From: Siphonodentalium dalli
Taxonomy: Eukaryota; Mollusca; Scaphopoda; Gadilida; Siphonodentaliidae
DNA: 64,000 nucleotides
Assembly (NCBI GenBank): GCA_032622095.1
Contig: CP136066.1
Location: 11,245,784 to 11,309,783 of the forward strand
Direction of reading: 5' to 3'
Part shown: positions 44,261-57,184 of the stretch, piece by piece
Layout of the letters: each line of letters starts with the position of its first letter
Numbering within the stretch: the stretch's first letter is position 1
Translations under genes and position numbers: made by a program
Notes under the pieces: generated by a model
What the model saw: the letters and a program-made list of their open reading frames with translations, nothing else
The model's database searches: none
Told to the model about the DNA's origin: nothing

Positions 44261-45910
44261 CTGTCAAAGTTTGTTCTAATACCTTTGTTTTATTTTATTA
44301 TGGCTTTTTTGAATAATCACTATTATCAGTTGAAGAGTTTACATTTAATTATTTAAATCTGAGGCACTCCATGTCAATGTGCATTGATAGATTCTTGATG
44401 AAAACATTTAGCAAGCTGACCTTTTTTATTACCCGTTGGTGCATCCTTCATTATTAACTGATGGTGAACTCAAACCAAGAGTTAAGAGCATATATCACAT
44501 GATAGAAGCATTCATAAAATCTTTTGTCAATTATTTTGAAGAAAACTGACACCAGGAACAAAATTACGGGGCCAAAATAAATTGTGTAAGCCGGGCTGCT
44601 GAACCATCCACCCACCCCACCTAGACAAGTGTTCGGAAAAAATGTGCCGACCACCCCCTGTAACTATATGAAAAAAATAACCTAAGGCAAACATAACCTA
44701 AAATCTAAAATAGAAATTGCCTTATAAATAAGGTTGTAAACATGCATATAAAACTTTAAACAATTCAGATAATACGAAAACAGGTGATTATCCGGAAAAC
44801 AAAAACACCAATTTTGAGTCCAAAAAGGACCATAACTCTGGTAAAAATAGTTAGACCCAAATCGAAATTTTTACCAAGATTGATCTCTACTCATTGCGTG
44901 TTGCTAAATTGTATTCGCTACGATATATATAATTGCACAATAGATCGTCCGGAATTGTGTTTGACCGTGGCCTGGTGGCAATTCCTCATTGACTCACATA
45001 TCATGCATGTGGTATGTTTTTTATATAATCTCAATGCATACATGTGTATCTACTTATATTAATTTCATTTGTAAGAACAAATCATGGCTGTTGAGATGGG
45101 TTATTCGTCAAGTTATCAAGTGGACTTGTGTGTTAGCGTGCAAAATATAACACTGCGTGTTGAGTAAAGATCAACAGCGACAAGACATTCAGGTAGATAA
45201 ATCTTTGAAAGATCGACCGTCGCTGGTAGAGCTTGGTAGAGTCATTGTGCGAATTTGCGGAGGGCGACATGGTTTGCTATGGCATATTAAAATTGACAAC
45301 CAATTGTCACCAAACTCCACCATAATACATTGTCACACCTACTATGCCATCGCTACTGTGGTACGTGTGTCCGCAGCCATTGATTGGTTTTACTACTTGA
45401 AGAACTAAGCTGCCCGATCAGGGTCAGATATATCGTATACAAATGAAAATAACCGTTCAACGAGTCGAACAATCGTCGTTGTCATGGTCGAACCCGGGGC
45501 GTTGCCAAATAATTTACATTGTTAACTGCATTTCTGTGTTGAGTTTAATCGAATATTGCGTCAATTGAGGTACGAATTTGAAAATCCTACATTTATGTTT
45601 ATCAAAGCTTACGTTGGGTGTTTATTTTCGCACTGCTAATGTCCCCTTGTAGCCCAAGAAATGACTTTTAGCGATCGGTTCGTGGTTTGGTCTGATGGTC
45701 CCCATTTGACCGAGCCGATTGTGACTCATTTTATGTATAGATCTCATCCCCGTATGTATTCCGTGAGTCAACATGGTGGATCTGCAAAGTCTACTCTGTA
45801 CAATGAAAACAAGAAGAAGCCCACTTTTGTCGTTTCAATTCAGTAAAAAGCTCCTGTATCTAAGTTTGTCATAAAAGATCACGTATAATATGGTCGCAGA
45901 ATCGTTAAGG
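44261..45910. other. Unique sequence, no gene recognised
   Basis: ORFs of 61-92 codons (for example 44784-45062, 45157-45408 on the plus strand) show no family resemblance or splice support. Nothing else seen. Confidence 0.4.
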
Positions 45911-46777
45911 TTGACCCAAACCACTCCAATATGGACTCCGAGAACAAGTTGGATAAATTTTAAAATAGAAGAAAAATGGCACAAACTTTACAGAAGTGGC
46001 TGCATTATATACAGTAAATAACACTTTATCTGTGACAGAAATTGGAAACATGTGATACTTTCTTCCCAATTGAAATCCGACTTTGTGTGCAGGCATAGGA
46101 TTTGTAGTTGAGAAATTTCCATAAATAAAAATCAATCCTGATTTGGGACATATCTATGGCGAATGCTTTTGTCGAGAAATCCATACATTATGCCACAGCA
46201 CATGACTTTATTCTCAAGCTTTTGAAGTGAGTGTTTGAAATTTGAAATGCCACAACCAGGTATCACACATCTCTGTTTGACTATGACGGTATTCAGTTTC
46301 GTTCTGCCAGTGGGCACACATTGAACAATCTCTTGATTAATCCTGATTGGAATTTGGACCAGGTTGGCTATGTTAAATTGTTTGCTTGGGCGGTTGAGTG
46401 AACTTGGTCTACTGTATAAACAAGCCACTACAGTCGGTACCAAACATTGCTGTTTACTTTCTGTTGAAATTGAGTCAAAACTCATACCCTCACTTTGAAA
46501 AATTGAAATTAAATACGTTTTTGTACTATAAAATGTGGATTTCCTGAATCAAAATATACTTTCTCTTATGTCTGTACGTGCGCACAAAGTCAGATTTTTG
46601 TTTGCAAGTAAGTGCCACATTATTTTTAATCTGATACCAGTATAGTGTTACTTACTACATATGACAATATAGCTAGTTGTTTTATGCGAATTTTGTGACA
46701 TTTTTGATACTTTTCTAGCAATTTAAAAATTTTATAAACATATCCCTGGAGTCCATATTGGACTGCTTTGGTTAAGA
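45911..46777. mobile_element. Old inverted-repeat element with about 185-bp arms
   Basis: Arms 45911-46095 and 46575-46777 are diverged inverse copies: 'aatatggactccgag' versus 'ggagtccatatt', 'ggcacaaactt' versus 'gaattttgtgac', and 'ccgactttgtgtgc' versus 'gcgcacaaagtcaga'. The right end is at TTAA (46774-46777); the left shows a decayed TTGA. The 117-codon minus ORF inside (46485-46132) has Cys pairs (RCVIPGC) but no recognised domain. Confidence 0.65.
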
Positions 46778-47182
46778 GGGAGGTCAAGTGACCAATTGTG
46801 AATGGGGATTTCCATGCAAATCTGCGGAGCAAAATTTGCAGAGTTGCATCAACTTCTGAGTGTGATTTGATGTGGTATTAGAAACAACGGGTTTTTATGT
46901 GGCGGGTCCACTTGGAACTTTTTCCATCATAATGTCGGTGTATTTAGTATTTATATTGATTTTTCAAATATAGGTAAAGTGATGTAATTCCATAAAAAAG
47001 TCTCAAAAATATATTTATTGCAAAATTTTATAATTTTCCAAGCGGACCCGCCAGATAATTAACTGTTGTTTCCAATACAACATCAAGTCACACTCAGAAG
47101 TATGTGCAACTCTGTAACTTTTGCACCGCAGGTTTGCATATAAATCCCCATTCAAATTTGTTCACTTGACCTCCCCCCTTAA
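46774..47182. mobile_element. TTAA-flanked MITE abutting the previous element
   Basis: TTAA-GAGGGAGGTCAAGTGACC at 46774 and the inverse (GTTCACTTGACCTCCCCCC-TTAA) ending at 47182. The arms extend about 150 bp ('ggcgggtccacttgg' versus 'ccaagcggacccgcc'). It shares the TTAA at 46774-46777 with the element on its left, as expected for insertion into that target site. Confidence 0.75.
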
Positions 47183-48620
47183 GCTTTAATACATAGCACA
47201 CTGGTTGTCAAGCCGCAGAATCGTGAAATTGGTCGCAGAATCGTCAAAACGATTGTGTCGTGTGAATTTAGATGCTCGAATGAGCCAAGTCCGTTTAAAA
47301 TTGAAAATTTGTTTAGATATATTTAATATTTTTTTTAGCAAAATGTTTAAAAGATCGAAATGTGCACAAAACGCACACAGGGACAGCATTCCCTCGGCCC
47401 TTTGTACATCGATGAATAAAGGCTCCCGAAGGGATTTTGATTCAGCTAGCATATACGTGCATATATAATACGTGTACTTACATGTACATCTATTTGCGTA
47501 TGTCCAAAATTGTATAAAAACTTGTATCCTGTTTCGTTATTTTTGGTATAACTATATTAAATAATTAAACACCTCACCGTATAGTGTGCAACTGTGCTCT
47601 TGTTATTCGAGACAATGGTAGTATAATGGCTGTCATCAGCTCTTACGTAACCTTTGATAGTTCTGCCAAGTCAACGATGTGGCAAAACTGATGCTATCTT
47701 GACATGACGTGGACAACGGTCGGTGCGTACTTTGAAGTACGGCGCCCTTTGTTACGCGGTGTTTTTAATATCTTGCGTGACAGTACATTAATTGACAAAA
47801 TCAGTTATCTATCCTCATGTCATCGAGATGTGGCCATGGCGATTCCTGCATAGTTTGCTACAATGTTATTAGAACAAAGTGATGATTTAAATAGTCTCTA
47901 AAGCATGTACTTGACACATATAACGGATTTCGGCATTATATATTAAAATAGCTCTGGACCGGAATATAAGAAATGATACATTCTGCGTTTCTGTTTTCGT
48001 TACTCAGCATTAATAGATTATATATTTAAAGAGCGCCGTTTAAGCCTATTGTCATCGTTTGACGACATATTAACGAAAATAAAAACGTGGAATAAATGTT
48101 TTTTTTATTATGAGCTTTTGCGACGTGTTACTTACGTGATGTGATGATTGTGTGGATTTTCGCTACGCCTGCGACATGCAAATAATGTCGATTTGGTGTC
48201 AGGTCGGACTAACACAAAACTATTTGGTTTTATTAGAATAAATTAGAATACGATGTTTACTAAAGATATATTAAATAAAATTGGAAAAGTGACTCATGGT
48301 AACCTGGCGCCTGGCGGGTGTTATAAAGGTGTTAGTTTTACTAAAGTTTAAAAATTATATTATTATTATACGATATGTTGATAAATACACGGCATATTGA
48401 TACACCAGCTGCACATTCTCTGAACAATACATGTATTTGATAATGTCAGAAATAGTAACCAGCTGTATTTACCAGTTGTATTTACCAGTTTTCGCACATA
48501 AATGAAATAAACGCTCTTTATTTCTAACATGTGAGGACCAGACTAACAATCAATGCTATTTATCGATCATTCCATGCCGAAGTTATGGACCCTAAGTTCT
48601 CAAAGTCGATCACTAGAATT
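47183..48620. other. Unique sequence, no gene recognised
   Basis: Two nearby copies of 'cgcagaatcgt' (47214, 47232) match one at 45894. No exon or RNA gene identified. Confidence 0.4.
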
Positions 48621-48624
48621 AATA

Positions 48625-51197
48625 CAAAAAGACGCCTTACATGTACACGTATAACAATTTATCGACATGCACATGTACACGTATAGCAATTTATCGACAT
48701 GCACATGTACACGTATAACAATTTATCGACATGCACATGTGTACGTATAACAATTTATCGACATGTACACGTATAACAATTTATCGACATGCACATGTAC
48801 ACGTATAACAATTTATCGACATGCACATGTACACGTATAACAATTTATCGACATGCACATGTACACGTATAACAATTTATCGACATGCACATGTACACGT
48901 ATAACAATTTATCGACATGCACATGTACACGTATAACAATTTATCGACATGCACATGTACACGTATAACAATTTATCGACATGCACATGTACACGTATAA
49001 CAATTTATCGACATGCACATGTACACGTATAACAATTTATCGACATGCACATGTACACGTATAACAATTTATCGACATGCACATGTACACGTATAACAAT
49101 TTATCGACATGCACATGTACACGTATAACAATTTATCGACATGCACATGTACACGTATAACAATTTATCGACATGCACATGTACACGTATAACAATTTAT
49201 CGACATGCACATGTACACGTATAACAATTTATCGACATGCACATGTACACTTATAACAATTTATCGACATGCACATGTACACGTATAACAATTTATCGAC
49301 ATGCACATGTACACGTATAACAATTTATCGACATGCACATGTGCACGTATAACAATTTATCGACATGCACATGTATAACAATTTATCGACATGCACATGT
49401 ACACGTATAACAATTTATCGACATGCACATGTACACGTATAACAATTTATCGACATGCACATGTACACGTATAACAATTTATCGACATGCACATGTACAC
49501 GTATAACAATTTATCGACATGCACATGTACACGTATAACAATTTATCGACATGCACATGTACACGTATAACAATTTATCGACAGGCACATGTAAACGTAT
49601 AACAATTTATCGACATGCACATGTACACGTATAACAATTTATCGACATGCACATGTACACGTATAACAATTTATCGACATGCACATGTACACGTATAACA
49701 ATTTATCGACATGCACATGTACACGTATAACAATTTATCGACATGCACATATACACGTATAACAATTTATCGACATGCACATGTACACGTATAACAATTT
49801 ATCGACATGCACATGTACACGTATAACAATTTATCGACATGCACATGTACACGTATAACAATTTATCGACATGCACATGTACACGTATAACAATTTATCG
49901 ACATGCACATGTACACGTATAACAATTTATCGACATGCACATGTACACGTATAACAATTTATCGACATGCACATGTACACGTATAACAATTTATCGACAT
50001 GCACATATACACGTATAACAATTTATCGACATGCACATGTACACGTATAACAATTTATCGACATGCACATGTACACGTATAACAATTTATCGACATGCAC
50101 ATGTACACGCATAACAATTTATCGACATGCACATGTACACGTATAACAATTTATCGACATGCACATGTACACGCATAACAATTTATCGACATGCACATGT
50201 ACACGTATAACAATTTATCGACATGCACATGTACACGTATAACAATTTATCGACATGCACATGTACACGTATAACAATTTATCGACATGCACATGTACAC
50301 GTATAACAATTTATCGACAGGCACATGTACACGTATAACAATTTATCGACATGCACATGTACACGTATAACAATTTATCGACATGCACATGTACACGTAT
50401 AACAATTTATCGACATGCACATGTACACGTATAACAATGTATCGACATGCACATGTACACGTATAACAATTTATCGACATGCACATGTACACGTATAACA
50501 ATTTATCGACATGCACATGTACACGTATAACAATTTATCGACATGCACATGTACACGTATAACAATTTATCGACATGCACATGTACACGTATAACAATTT
50601 ATCGACATGCACATGTACACGTATAACAATTTATCGACATGCACATGTACACGTATAACAATTTATCGACATGCACATGTACACGTATAACAATGTATCG
50701 ACATGTACACGTATAACAATGTATCGACATGTACACGTATAACAATTTATCGACATGTACACGTATAACAATTTATCGACATGTACACGTATAACAATTT
50801 ATCGACATGCACATGTACACGTATAACAATGTATCGACATGCACATGTACACGTATAACAATGTATCGACATGCACATGTACACGTATAACAATTTATCG
50901 ACATGTACACGTATAACAATTTATCGACATGTACACGTATAACAATTTATCGACATGCACATGTACACGTATAACAATGTATCGACATGCACATGTACAC
51001 GTATAACAATGTATCGACATGCACATGTACACGTATAACAATTTATCGACATGTACACGTATAACAATTTATCGACATGTACACGTATAACAATGTATCG
51101 ACATGCACATGTACACGTATAACAATTTATCGACATGTACACGTATAACAATTTATCGACATGTACACGTATAACAATTTATCGACATGCACATGTA
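48625..51197. repeat. 32/26-bp minisatellite, about 82 copies
   Basis: Unit 'acatgcacatgtacacgtat' plus 'aacaatttatcg' (32 bp). A 26-bp form lacking 'gcacat' occurs near the left end and often after 50690, where units with 'aatgtatcg' also alternate. The left 2 kb is nearly uniform. Confidence 0.95.
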
Positions 51198-51343
51198 AAT
51201 TGTTGATCACTGGAACCGGGCCGCGGTGTATCAAACTTGATCATAAGTTTGAATTGAATTGAATTGAATTCCTGTTGCGTATATAAGAGATTCGCGGTGA
51301 ATGCCCACGATCCTACATAGCTCACATAAATACAACCAGCATT

Positions 51344-53083
51344 ATGGCCCGAAAACAAGAACTAATTGAATACGTAGAAGAAAACAAAAGAGACATACTC
51401 AGTCAACGAAACAAAACTAGACAACGACATTAAATTCACATTTCCCGGCTTTAATACACATAGAAAAGACAGATCCTCCGCGGGAGGGGGGGTTAGGTCG
51501 CAATACTAGTTAGACACCACATAAAATACACACTTATCAACACGTCACAACTTACAGACGAAATCATAGCAATAGAAATGACTATCAGCAACAGAAAAAA
51601 ACAGCTATAATCTCCCTATACGTACCACCGTGCAAAACTCCCCCTCAACTTGCAACGTTCAAATACTTTACAGACAAATTCAAAAACTGCATCTTTCTGG
51701 GAGACCTTAACGCAAAACACATTATTTACAAATGCAGCAAAACTAATCCCTACGGGGACGCACTTTTCAACATAATCGAAGACCAAGAACTAATATTACT
51801 CAATAACAAAGGCATCGCAACTCACCACGGCATAAAATCCAAATCATGGGACATGTTAGACTATGCCATAGCCATGCCATCAATTGCAAAAACAATACAC
51901 AAATGCAAGATAGGATTCGATATAGGGAGTGACCACTATCCAGTCGAACTCTACATAACAAACGCAAAACCACAACACAACAAAGATACTCTCAATAGAA
52001 ACCTTAGAAATGCAGATTGGGACAAATTTAGGGAACTCATTAACTTAAACATCGACAATACAGAAATAAACACTCCCAATGACATCGAAATGGCAGCCAA
52101 ATCAATATCCGACATTATTAAGGATGCCATTGACACAGCATGCCCAAAAAAGAAAATAAAGCAAAACACATGGAGAGTATCACGGGAAACATTAGAATTA
52201 ATTCACCTCAAACGCAAAAGATGCAGACTAATGCAAAAACACACAAAAGACATCGAATACAGAACCATGTACAACAACATAACAAGACAAGTAAACAAAG
52301 CAGTTAAACGGGGAAAAGGGAATCATGGGAACGGGTAACCACTGAACTTGGGGAAAGGCAATTAGATGGGAAATTTTGGAAAACATTCAAGGTATTAACT
52401 GGCCAAGCCACCTCAAACAACAATGACAAACCACTCAAAGACGAAAACGACGAATCATTCACAAACAACAAAGACAAAGCAAAAATTTTCGCGACATCAC
52501 TTCAAAATATACACAAAACCCACACAGGGGACCAATCCAGCGAAAAGTTCAGAAAAGAGGTAATTGAATATGTAAGACAAAACAAATACATTCGTACACT
52601 TAAAATCACCCATACCTGAGGCAGACGATAAACACACATTAGCAACTCCCATTACACCACTAGAAATCCAAGACTGCCTTAAGCGAGCCAAACCAAACAA
52701 AGCCCCGGGTGATGGCGAATTAACATTTGGAATAATCAAACAGGGCCCAAAATCAATGTTCGACAGACTAGAACTTATAAATGTTTACAACACGGCTACT
52801 CCCCAAAAAAGACCATAAAATAGCTACCAATTTTAGACCCATCAGCTTACTTCAATGTTTGGGAGAACTTTTCGAACGAATCATCAGCACTAGAATATTA
52901 ACTCACCTAGAGAACCAACACTTTTTCAATAAATTCCAACGTGCATATCGTAAAGGCAAAGAGGGAACCGAACATATATTTTACAGAATAGTAGAAGATT
53001 TGTGCCTCCATCCCAGAGATCTAGTATATTTTATAAAAAAGAGACATATCTTGCACAGATCTATACCACTTCCATGGTCATAA
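51344..53083 (+). pseudogene. Decayed Jockey-type LINE ORF2 (endonuclease + partial RT)
   Basis: A first Met (51344) starts MARKQELIEYVEENKRDIL, then a frameshift leads into NETKLDNDIKFTFPGF. The endonuclease continues with LYVPP, GDLNAKH (51699) and SDHYPV (51928), the metal-binding and catalytic motifs of the APE-like endonuclease of non-LTR elements. The linker and the RT start are spread over several frames: KPNKAPG (52690), then FRPISLLQCLGELFERIIS (52831). It stops near 53080, before the YADD box, so the catalytic half of the RT is missing. At least three frameshifts and stops are present. Plus strand, opposite to the METTL24-like gene. Clade assignment (Jockey-like) is tentative. Confidence 0.8.
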
Positions 53084-53279
53084 AAGAGATCTTGGGGCTA
53101 CTGGGGGATTGCTTCCCTCATATGGTGGGCCTATATAGACTTTAGTGATGTGTTTAGACCTGTGCCATTTAAATTTAAATCAGGGTGGATCAATGCATAT
53201 AAATTTTTTATTTGTGCTTAAGCGCAAATCATTTGCGCTTAAGCATAAATGATATGCTCTTAAGTGCTTCGAACTAATT

Positions 53280-54010
53280 ATATATTCAAATACTATGAAG
53301 TTAGGTTCATAATTGTTGTGTTCCCACCTGTTGTGTGTGTCCATTTGGAAACACACTGTTACTGAAATAGATTTCACACATAAAGACAGAAGTGTCTTTA
53401 ACTGGGGACATTTCAACTTTCAGAACTATTTTATATATTCAAATACTATAAAGTTAGGTCCCCAGTTGTCGTGTTTGCACCTGTTGTGTGTGTCCTCAAT
53501 TGGAAACACACTGTTACTTAAATAGATTTCACACATACAGACAAAAGTGTCTTTAACTGGGGACATTTCAACTTTCAGAACTATTTTATATATTCAAATA
53601 CTATAAAGTTAGGTCCCCAGTTGTCGTGTTTGCACCTGTTGTGTGTGTCCTCAATTAGAAACACACTGTTAATGAAATAGATTTCACACATAAAGACAGA
53701 AGTGTCTTTAACTGGGGACATTTCAACTTTCAGAACTATTTTATATATTCAAATACTATAAAGTTAGGTCCCCAGTTGTCGTGTTTGCACCTGTTTTGTG
53801 TGTCCTCGATTGGAAACACAATGTTAATGAAATAGATTTCACACATAAAGACAGAAGTGTCTTTAATTGGGGACATTTCAACTTTCAGAACTATTTTATA
53901 TATTCAAATACTATAAAGTTAGGTCCCCAGTTGTCGTGTTTGCACCTGTTGTGTGTGTCCTCAATTGGAAACACACTGTTAATGAAATAGATTTCACACA
54001 TAAAGACAGG
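53280..54010. repeat. 155-bp tandem repeat, about 4.7 copies
   Basis: Marker 'aagttaggtc' at 53451, 53606, 53761 and 53916 (period 155), with a diverged first unit at 53298. Units include 'gtccccagttgtcgtgttt' and 'gatttcacacataaagacag'. The last unit breaks exactly where the rDNA-like sequence starts. Left of it, 53212-53262 has 'gcttaagcgcaa' repeats. Confidence 0.92.
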
Positions 54011-54690
54011 ACCTTCAAGATTCGAGCGAGGCGGGCTTCTTACCCATTTAAAGTTTGAGAATAGGTTTAGGACGTTCCGTCCCAAATGCCTCTAATCATT
54101 CGCTTTACTGGATAATCATGCTTGCGTGTATGAGCGCCATGCAGCTATCCTGAGGGAAACTTCGGTGGAACAAGCTACTAAACGGTTCGATTAGTCTTTC
54201 GCCTCTATACCCAAGTTTGACGATCGATTTGCCCGTCAGAATCGCTGCGGACTTCCACCAGAGTTTCCTCTGGCTTCGTCCTACTCAGGCATAGTTCATC
54301 TTCATCTTTCGGGTCCCAACGTGCTCGCTCTTGCTCGGCCTCGCCTGCCCCGCCAAACGAGGAGATCGACACCGGCGGGTGACCGGTGGTGCGCCACGAA
54401 GCTTGCGAAGCAGACGCGGATCCAACCTCGGCTAGCGCTCCGAGAGCGGCCTTCACTTTCATTGCGCCTTCGGGTTAGCGATTAGCGACACTCCTTGGTA
54501 CGTGCTTCAATACGGCCATCGTGCTCGGGATCCCACCGCCCAGAGACCCGAAGAGAGCGGTTGACCGGCAGCCCGCAAAGCTGAGCTTCCGGTCAGTCGT
54601 GACTCCCTCCGGCAGACAGACGACCGGCACGAAGGTGTGCGGTCCTCGATCCCGCCGACGATCGGCCGTCGAACGGAGACCGCGAGGACC
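54011..54690 (-). pseudogene. 28S rRNA fragment (D2-D3 region)
   Basis: On the minus strand the sequence is recognisably large-subunit rRNA: 'accaaggagtgtcgc', 'gcaatgaaagtgaaggcc', 'agaggaaactctggtgg', 'tttccctcaggatagctgc', 'agcgaatgattagagg' and 'tttaaatgggtaagaagcc'. Small differences from conserved positions (for example ggataatcc-type changes) and missing bases suggest a pseudogene. 54531-54690 is probably the variable D2 segment. The left end abuts the 155-bp repeat. Confidence 0.85.
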
Positions 54691-54820
54691 AAAATTCGGC
54701 CCCGAGATATAACTACGAGCTTTTTAACTGCAACAACTTTAATATACGCTATTGGAGCTGGGATTACAGCGGCTGCTGGCTCCAGACTTGCCCTCCAATT
54801 GATCTTCGTTAAAGGGTTTT
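54691..54820 (-). pseudogene. 18S rRNA fragment
   Basis: On the minus strand: 'ttaacgaagatcaattggag', 'gccagcagccgctgtaatcc', 'tccaatagcgtatattaaag' and 'gcagttaaaaagctcgtagt', the region before V4 of 18S rRNA. The universally conserved 'cgcggtaattcc' is altered (cgctgtaatccc), supporting a pseudogene. It is joined directly to 28S D2 sequence without ITS or 5.8S. Confidence 0.88.
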
Positions 54821-55530
54821 TCACATATAAACAGTAATTTAAAACCGCATCTCTGATAAGAACCAATGGCCTCATCAGAATGGTTCAAATGGACCATTAA
54901 CAGTTCTCAATGGGTTTTCAGATGGTTGTATTTCTCGGCAGATGATTTGAGCTTTCACTTCGCTTATTTCTCAAAATACATACAATGCATAATCTCTGGC
55001 TCGATACTAAATGAAGCACTATGTTAATGAAACTGATAAACAATTTGGGGTCCCATGAAATAATTAATTGGTCGTGTAGAGTTAATCATTGTACTGATAT
55101 ATATTCCATCAGTATGTTTTAACAAGATACAAAGAATTTCAACGGAGTGTGCTATCAATATAAATGCACGGGGAATACATCTCATCTGTGCCCATTTAGG
55201 TATCGTGATACATACACATAGACCCTGTCCCCAGTTGAATACCTCTGTCGGTGTGTATTGCACGTCCTCGTTTTATCTCATATGAACACTCTGTGTGTCT
55301 TGTCCTCAGTTTAATTTCCGTGTACAGTTCAGAGTGTGAACCTGGTGTGTCCCCACTATGTACTCACAGAACACATGGAACAAATCTCTTTATAACCATT
55401 AACCAGATACAGAAGAATTATCTATCAGGTGAACGTTTGACGAATTGAGCACTCGAAATCACAACACTCATTTTTTGTGAGGTCCTCATTTGTGATGGTT
55501 CCAAGAGATGTCCGCGTTTGACACCATAAA
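54821..55530. other. Flank with scattered 'gtccccagtt' motifs
   Basis: 'tgtccccagttgaat', 'tgtcctcagtttaat' and 'gtgtgtccccac' recur at 55220-55360, reminiscent of the 155-bp repeat unit. No gene seen. Confidence 0.4.
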
Positions 55531-55695
55531 CATGTATGTGTGTCTGTGTCTGTGTGATCGCGATGGACTCGAAAACGGCCGAGCCGATTTCGATTAAACT
55601 TGGTATGTGGGGGTATTTTCGGCCGGGGGGTGGCATGGGCCTATTAATTTTCAGATCCGAGGTCAACTTTTCACGTGCCGAGGTCAAATCTGTTT
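55531..55695. repeat. Single unit of the 'tgaccttgaa' repeat family, reverse orientation
   Basis: 'gatggactcgaaaacggcc', 'ccgatttcgattaaacttgg' and 'tatgtgggggtattttcgg' are the inverse of 41590-41690. Confidence 0.65.
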
Positions 55696-56200
55696 TTACG
55701 CTGTGTTACGGGACTTTCATTTGAGTTCGGTGCTTACAAATCGATTCGAAACAGCGCGAATAATAAAATGCCAGTCATAATAATGACACTGTGAGAATCT
55801 TTCGTGTTTCCTCTTTCCAACGATATATAATTCGTATGTATCCGTTTTAGTTATATGCCTCAATTATCAAGAAGAAGTGGTACTATCTTCCATCAGGATA
55901 AAAACAATGCGTAACTTCTATGACGTCGTTAGAGGTCATAACGTTAGATCACGTTAACGCTTAACCGGCCGATGCATTTGACTGTTTCAGACGTCTTGAC
56001 GATATCTCGGGCACCGATGGTAATTTATCTTTACGTTGAAACTTGATAATTAATGAGCGTGTTTATATGAGGCGCGTTTATATACTTGAGTGGAAATCAA
56101 ATCGGGTTAAACTGGCGGATTTTTACGAGTTATTTTATTATATCACATATTCGATATTATGGTGTCACTAATGCACGGATTCACGTTCTTCTGTGTATTA
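55696..56200. other. Unique sequence, nothing recognised
   Basis: No exon, RNA or mobile element seen. Confidence 0.35.
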
Positions 56201-56700
56201 CCTATTCAGTGATATCAATAATTAATGTTATGATATCACTAAATGAATATATGATATCACAATCGAATATATGATATCACAAAATGATTTTAAGATATCA
56301 CAAAATGATTTTAAGATATCACTAATTCCAATTTGTTATATCATAAATCCATCTTTTGATATCACAAAATATAATTATTGATATCAGAAACTAGTAAGCA
56401 TTTAGTGATATCAATAATTCGATGAAAATATTGGGGAATTGGTGATATCTCAAAATGATTTTAAGATATCACAAAATGGAAATAGCGATATCATAAATTC
56501 ATTTTGTGATATCGCATATATGATATCACAAAATAAGTGAGCATATTTTGCGATATCAATAATTCGATTTTATCACAAAATCTTGAAGAAATAGTAGTCC
56601 AGCTATGCCATTTTTTATTTATTGATATCACAAAATGAATTAGTGATATCACATTAATTTTATGATATCACAAAATGAATTTATGATATATCAAATTATT
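56201..56700. repeat. Degenerate about 22-bp repeat centred on GATATC
   Basis: About 20 copies of GATATC(A/N), most within 'tgatatcacaaaatgatttt'-like units spaced 18-26 bp; both orientations (TTTTGTGATATC) occur. The array resumes at 57185-57300. Confidence 0.75.
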
Positions 56701-56710
56701 GATATATACA

Positions 56711-56877
56711 TGTTATCGCTGCAGTGAATTGATCTGGGGCGAAGTATCACGTCGAGTTGAAGAGGTCAGATCGCTGGATCAAACGAGCCGCCGCAGGCGT
56801 CGAGTTTGATCCAGCGATCTGACCTCTTCAACGAGACGTGATGCGAAGCCCAGATCAATTAACTGCAGCGATAACAG
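56711..56877. mobile_element. Hairpin element, 167 bp
   Basis: Arms TGTTATCGCTGCAGTGAATT...CAGATCGCTGGATCAAAC and the inverse ending CTGCAGCGATAACA; centre 'gagccgccgcaggcgtcg'. Right flank TTTATTATATGACATGC, with an inverted copy of 'tttattatatgac' at 57117-57129. It splits the GATATC array. Confidence 0.85.
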
Positions 56878-57184
56878 GTTTATTATATGACATGCTTTTT
56901 ATTTAAAAAGCACAATTTCTCTCATTAATTATGAAATGAAACCAATTCACACGCTCGCTAGTATCAAAAATAAAGAAAGAACTGTCCTGCTTTTTCCGGT
57001 CATGCGCAGTATGCGAGATGAGGAAGGGTGGTATGACATCGGATCAAACTGCAGCTGATCCGATGGCCAGGAAATGATCGCTATACAATAGCGGTATTGG
57101 GGAAAGAAAAACGATAGTCATATAATAAAACTAAATACTTACTATATTGTATATCAATAATTCGATTGTGTGATATAAAAAAAA
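56878..57184. other. Segment between inverted 'tttattatatgac' motifs
   Basis: Bounded by TTTATTATATGAC (56880) and its inverse (57117-57129). Probably the body of the same mobile element as the hairpin. No ORF. Confidence 0.5.

Noticed and set aside
44784-45846. Plus-strand ORFs of 61-92 codons
   Set aside because: No recognisable domain, splice context or codon evidence.
46132-46485. 117-codon minus ORF as a transposase
   Set aside because: No catalytic motif seen; it lies in a decayed inverted-repeat element.
53180-54085. Several 63-78 codon ORFs
   Set aside because: Frames of the 155-bp tandem repeat.
54205-54875. ORFs on both strands
   Set aside because: They overlap the 28S/18S rRNA-derived sequence.
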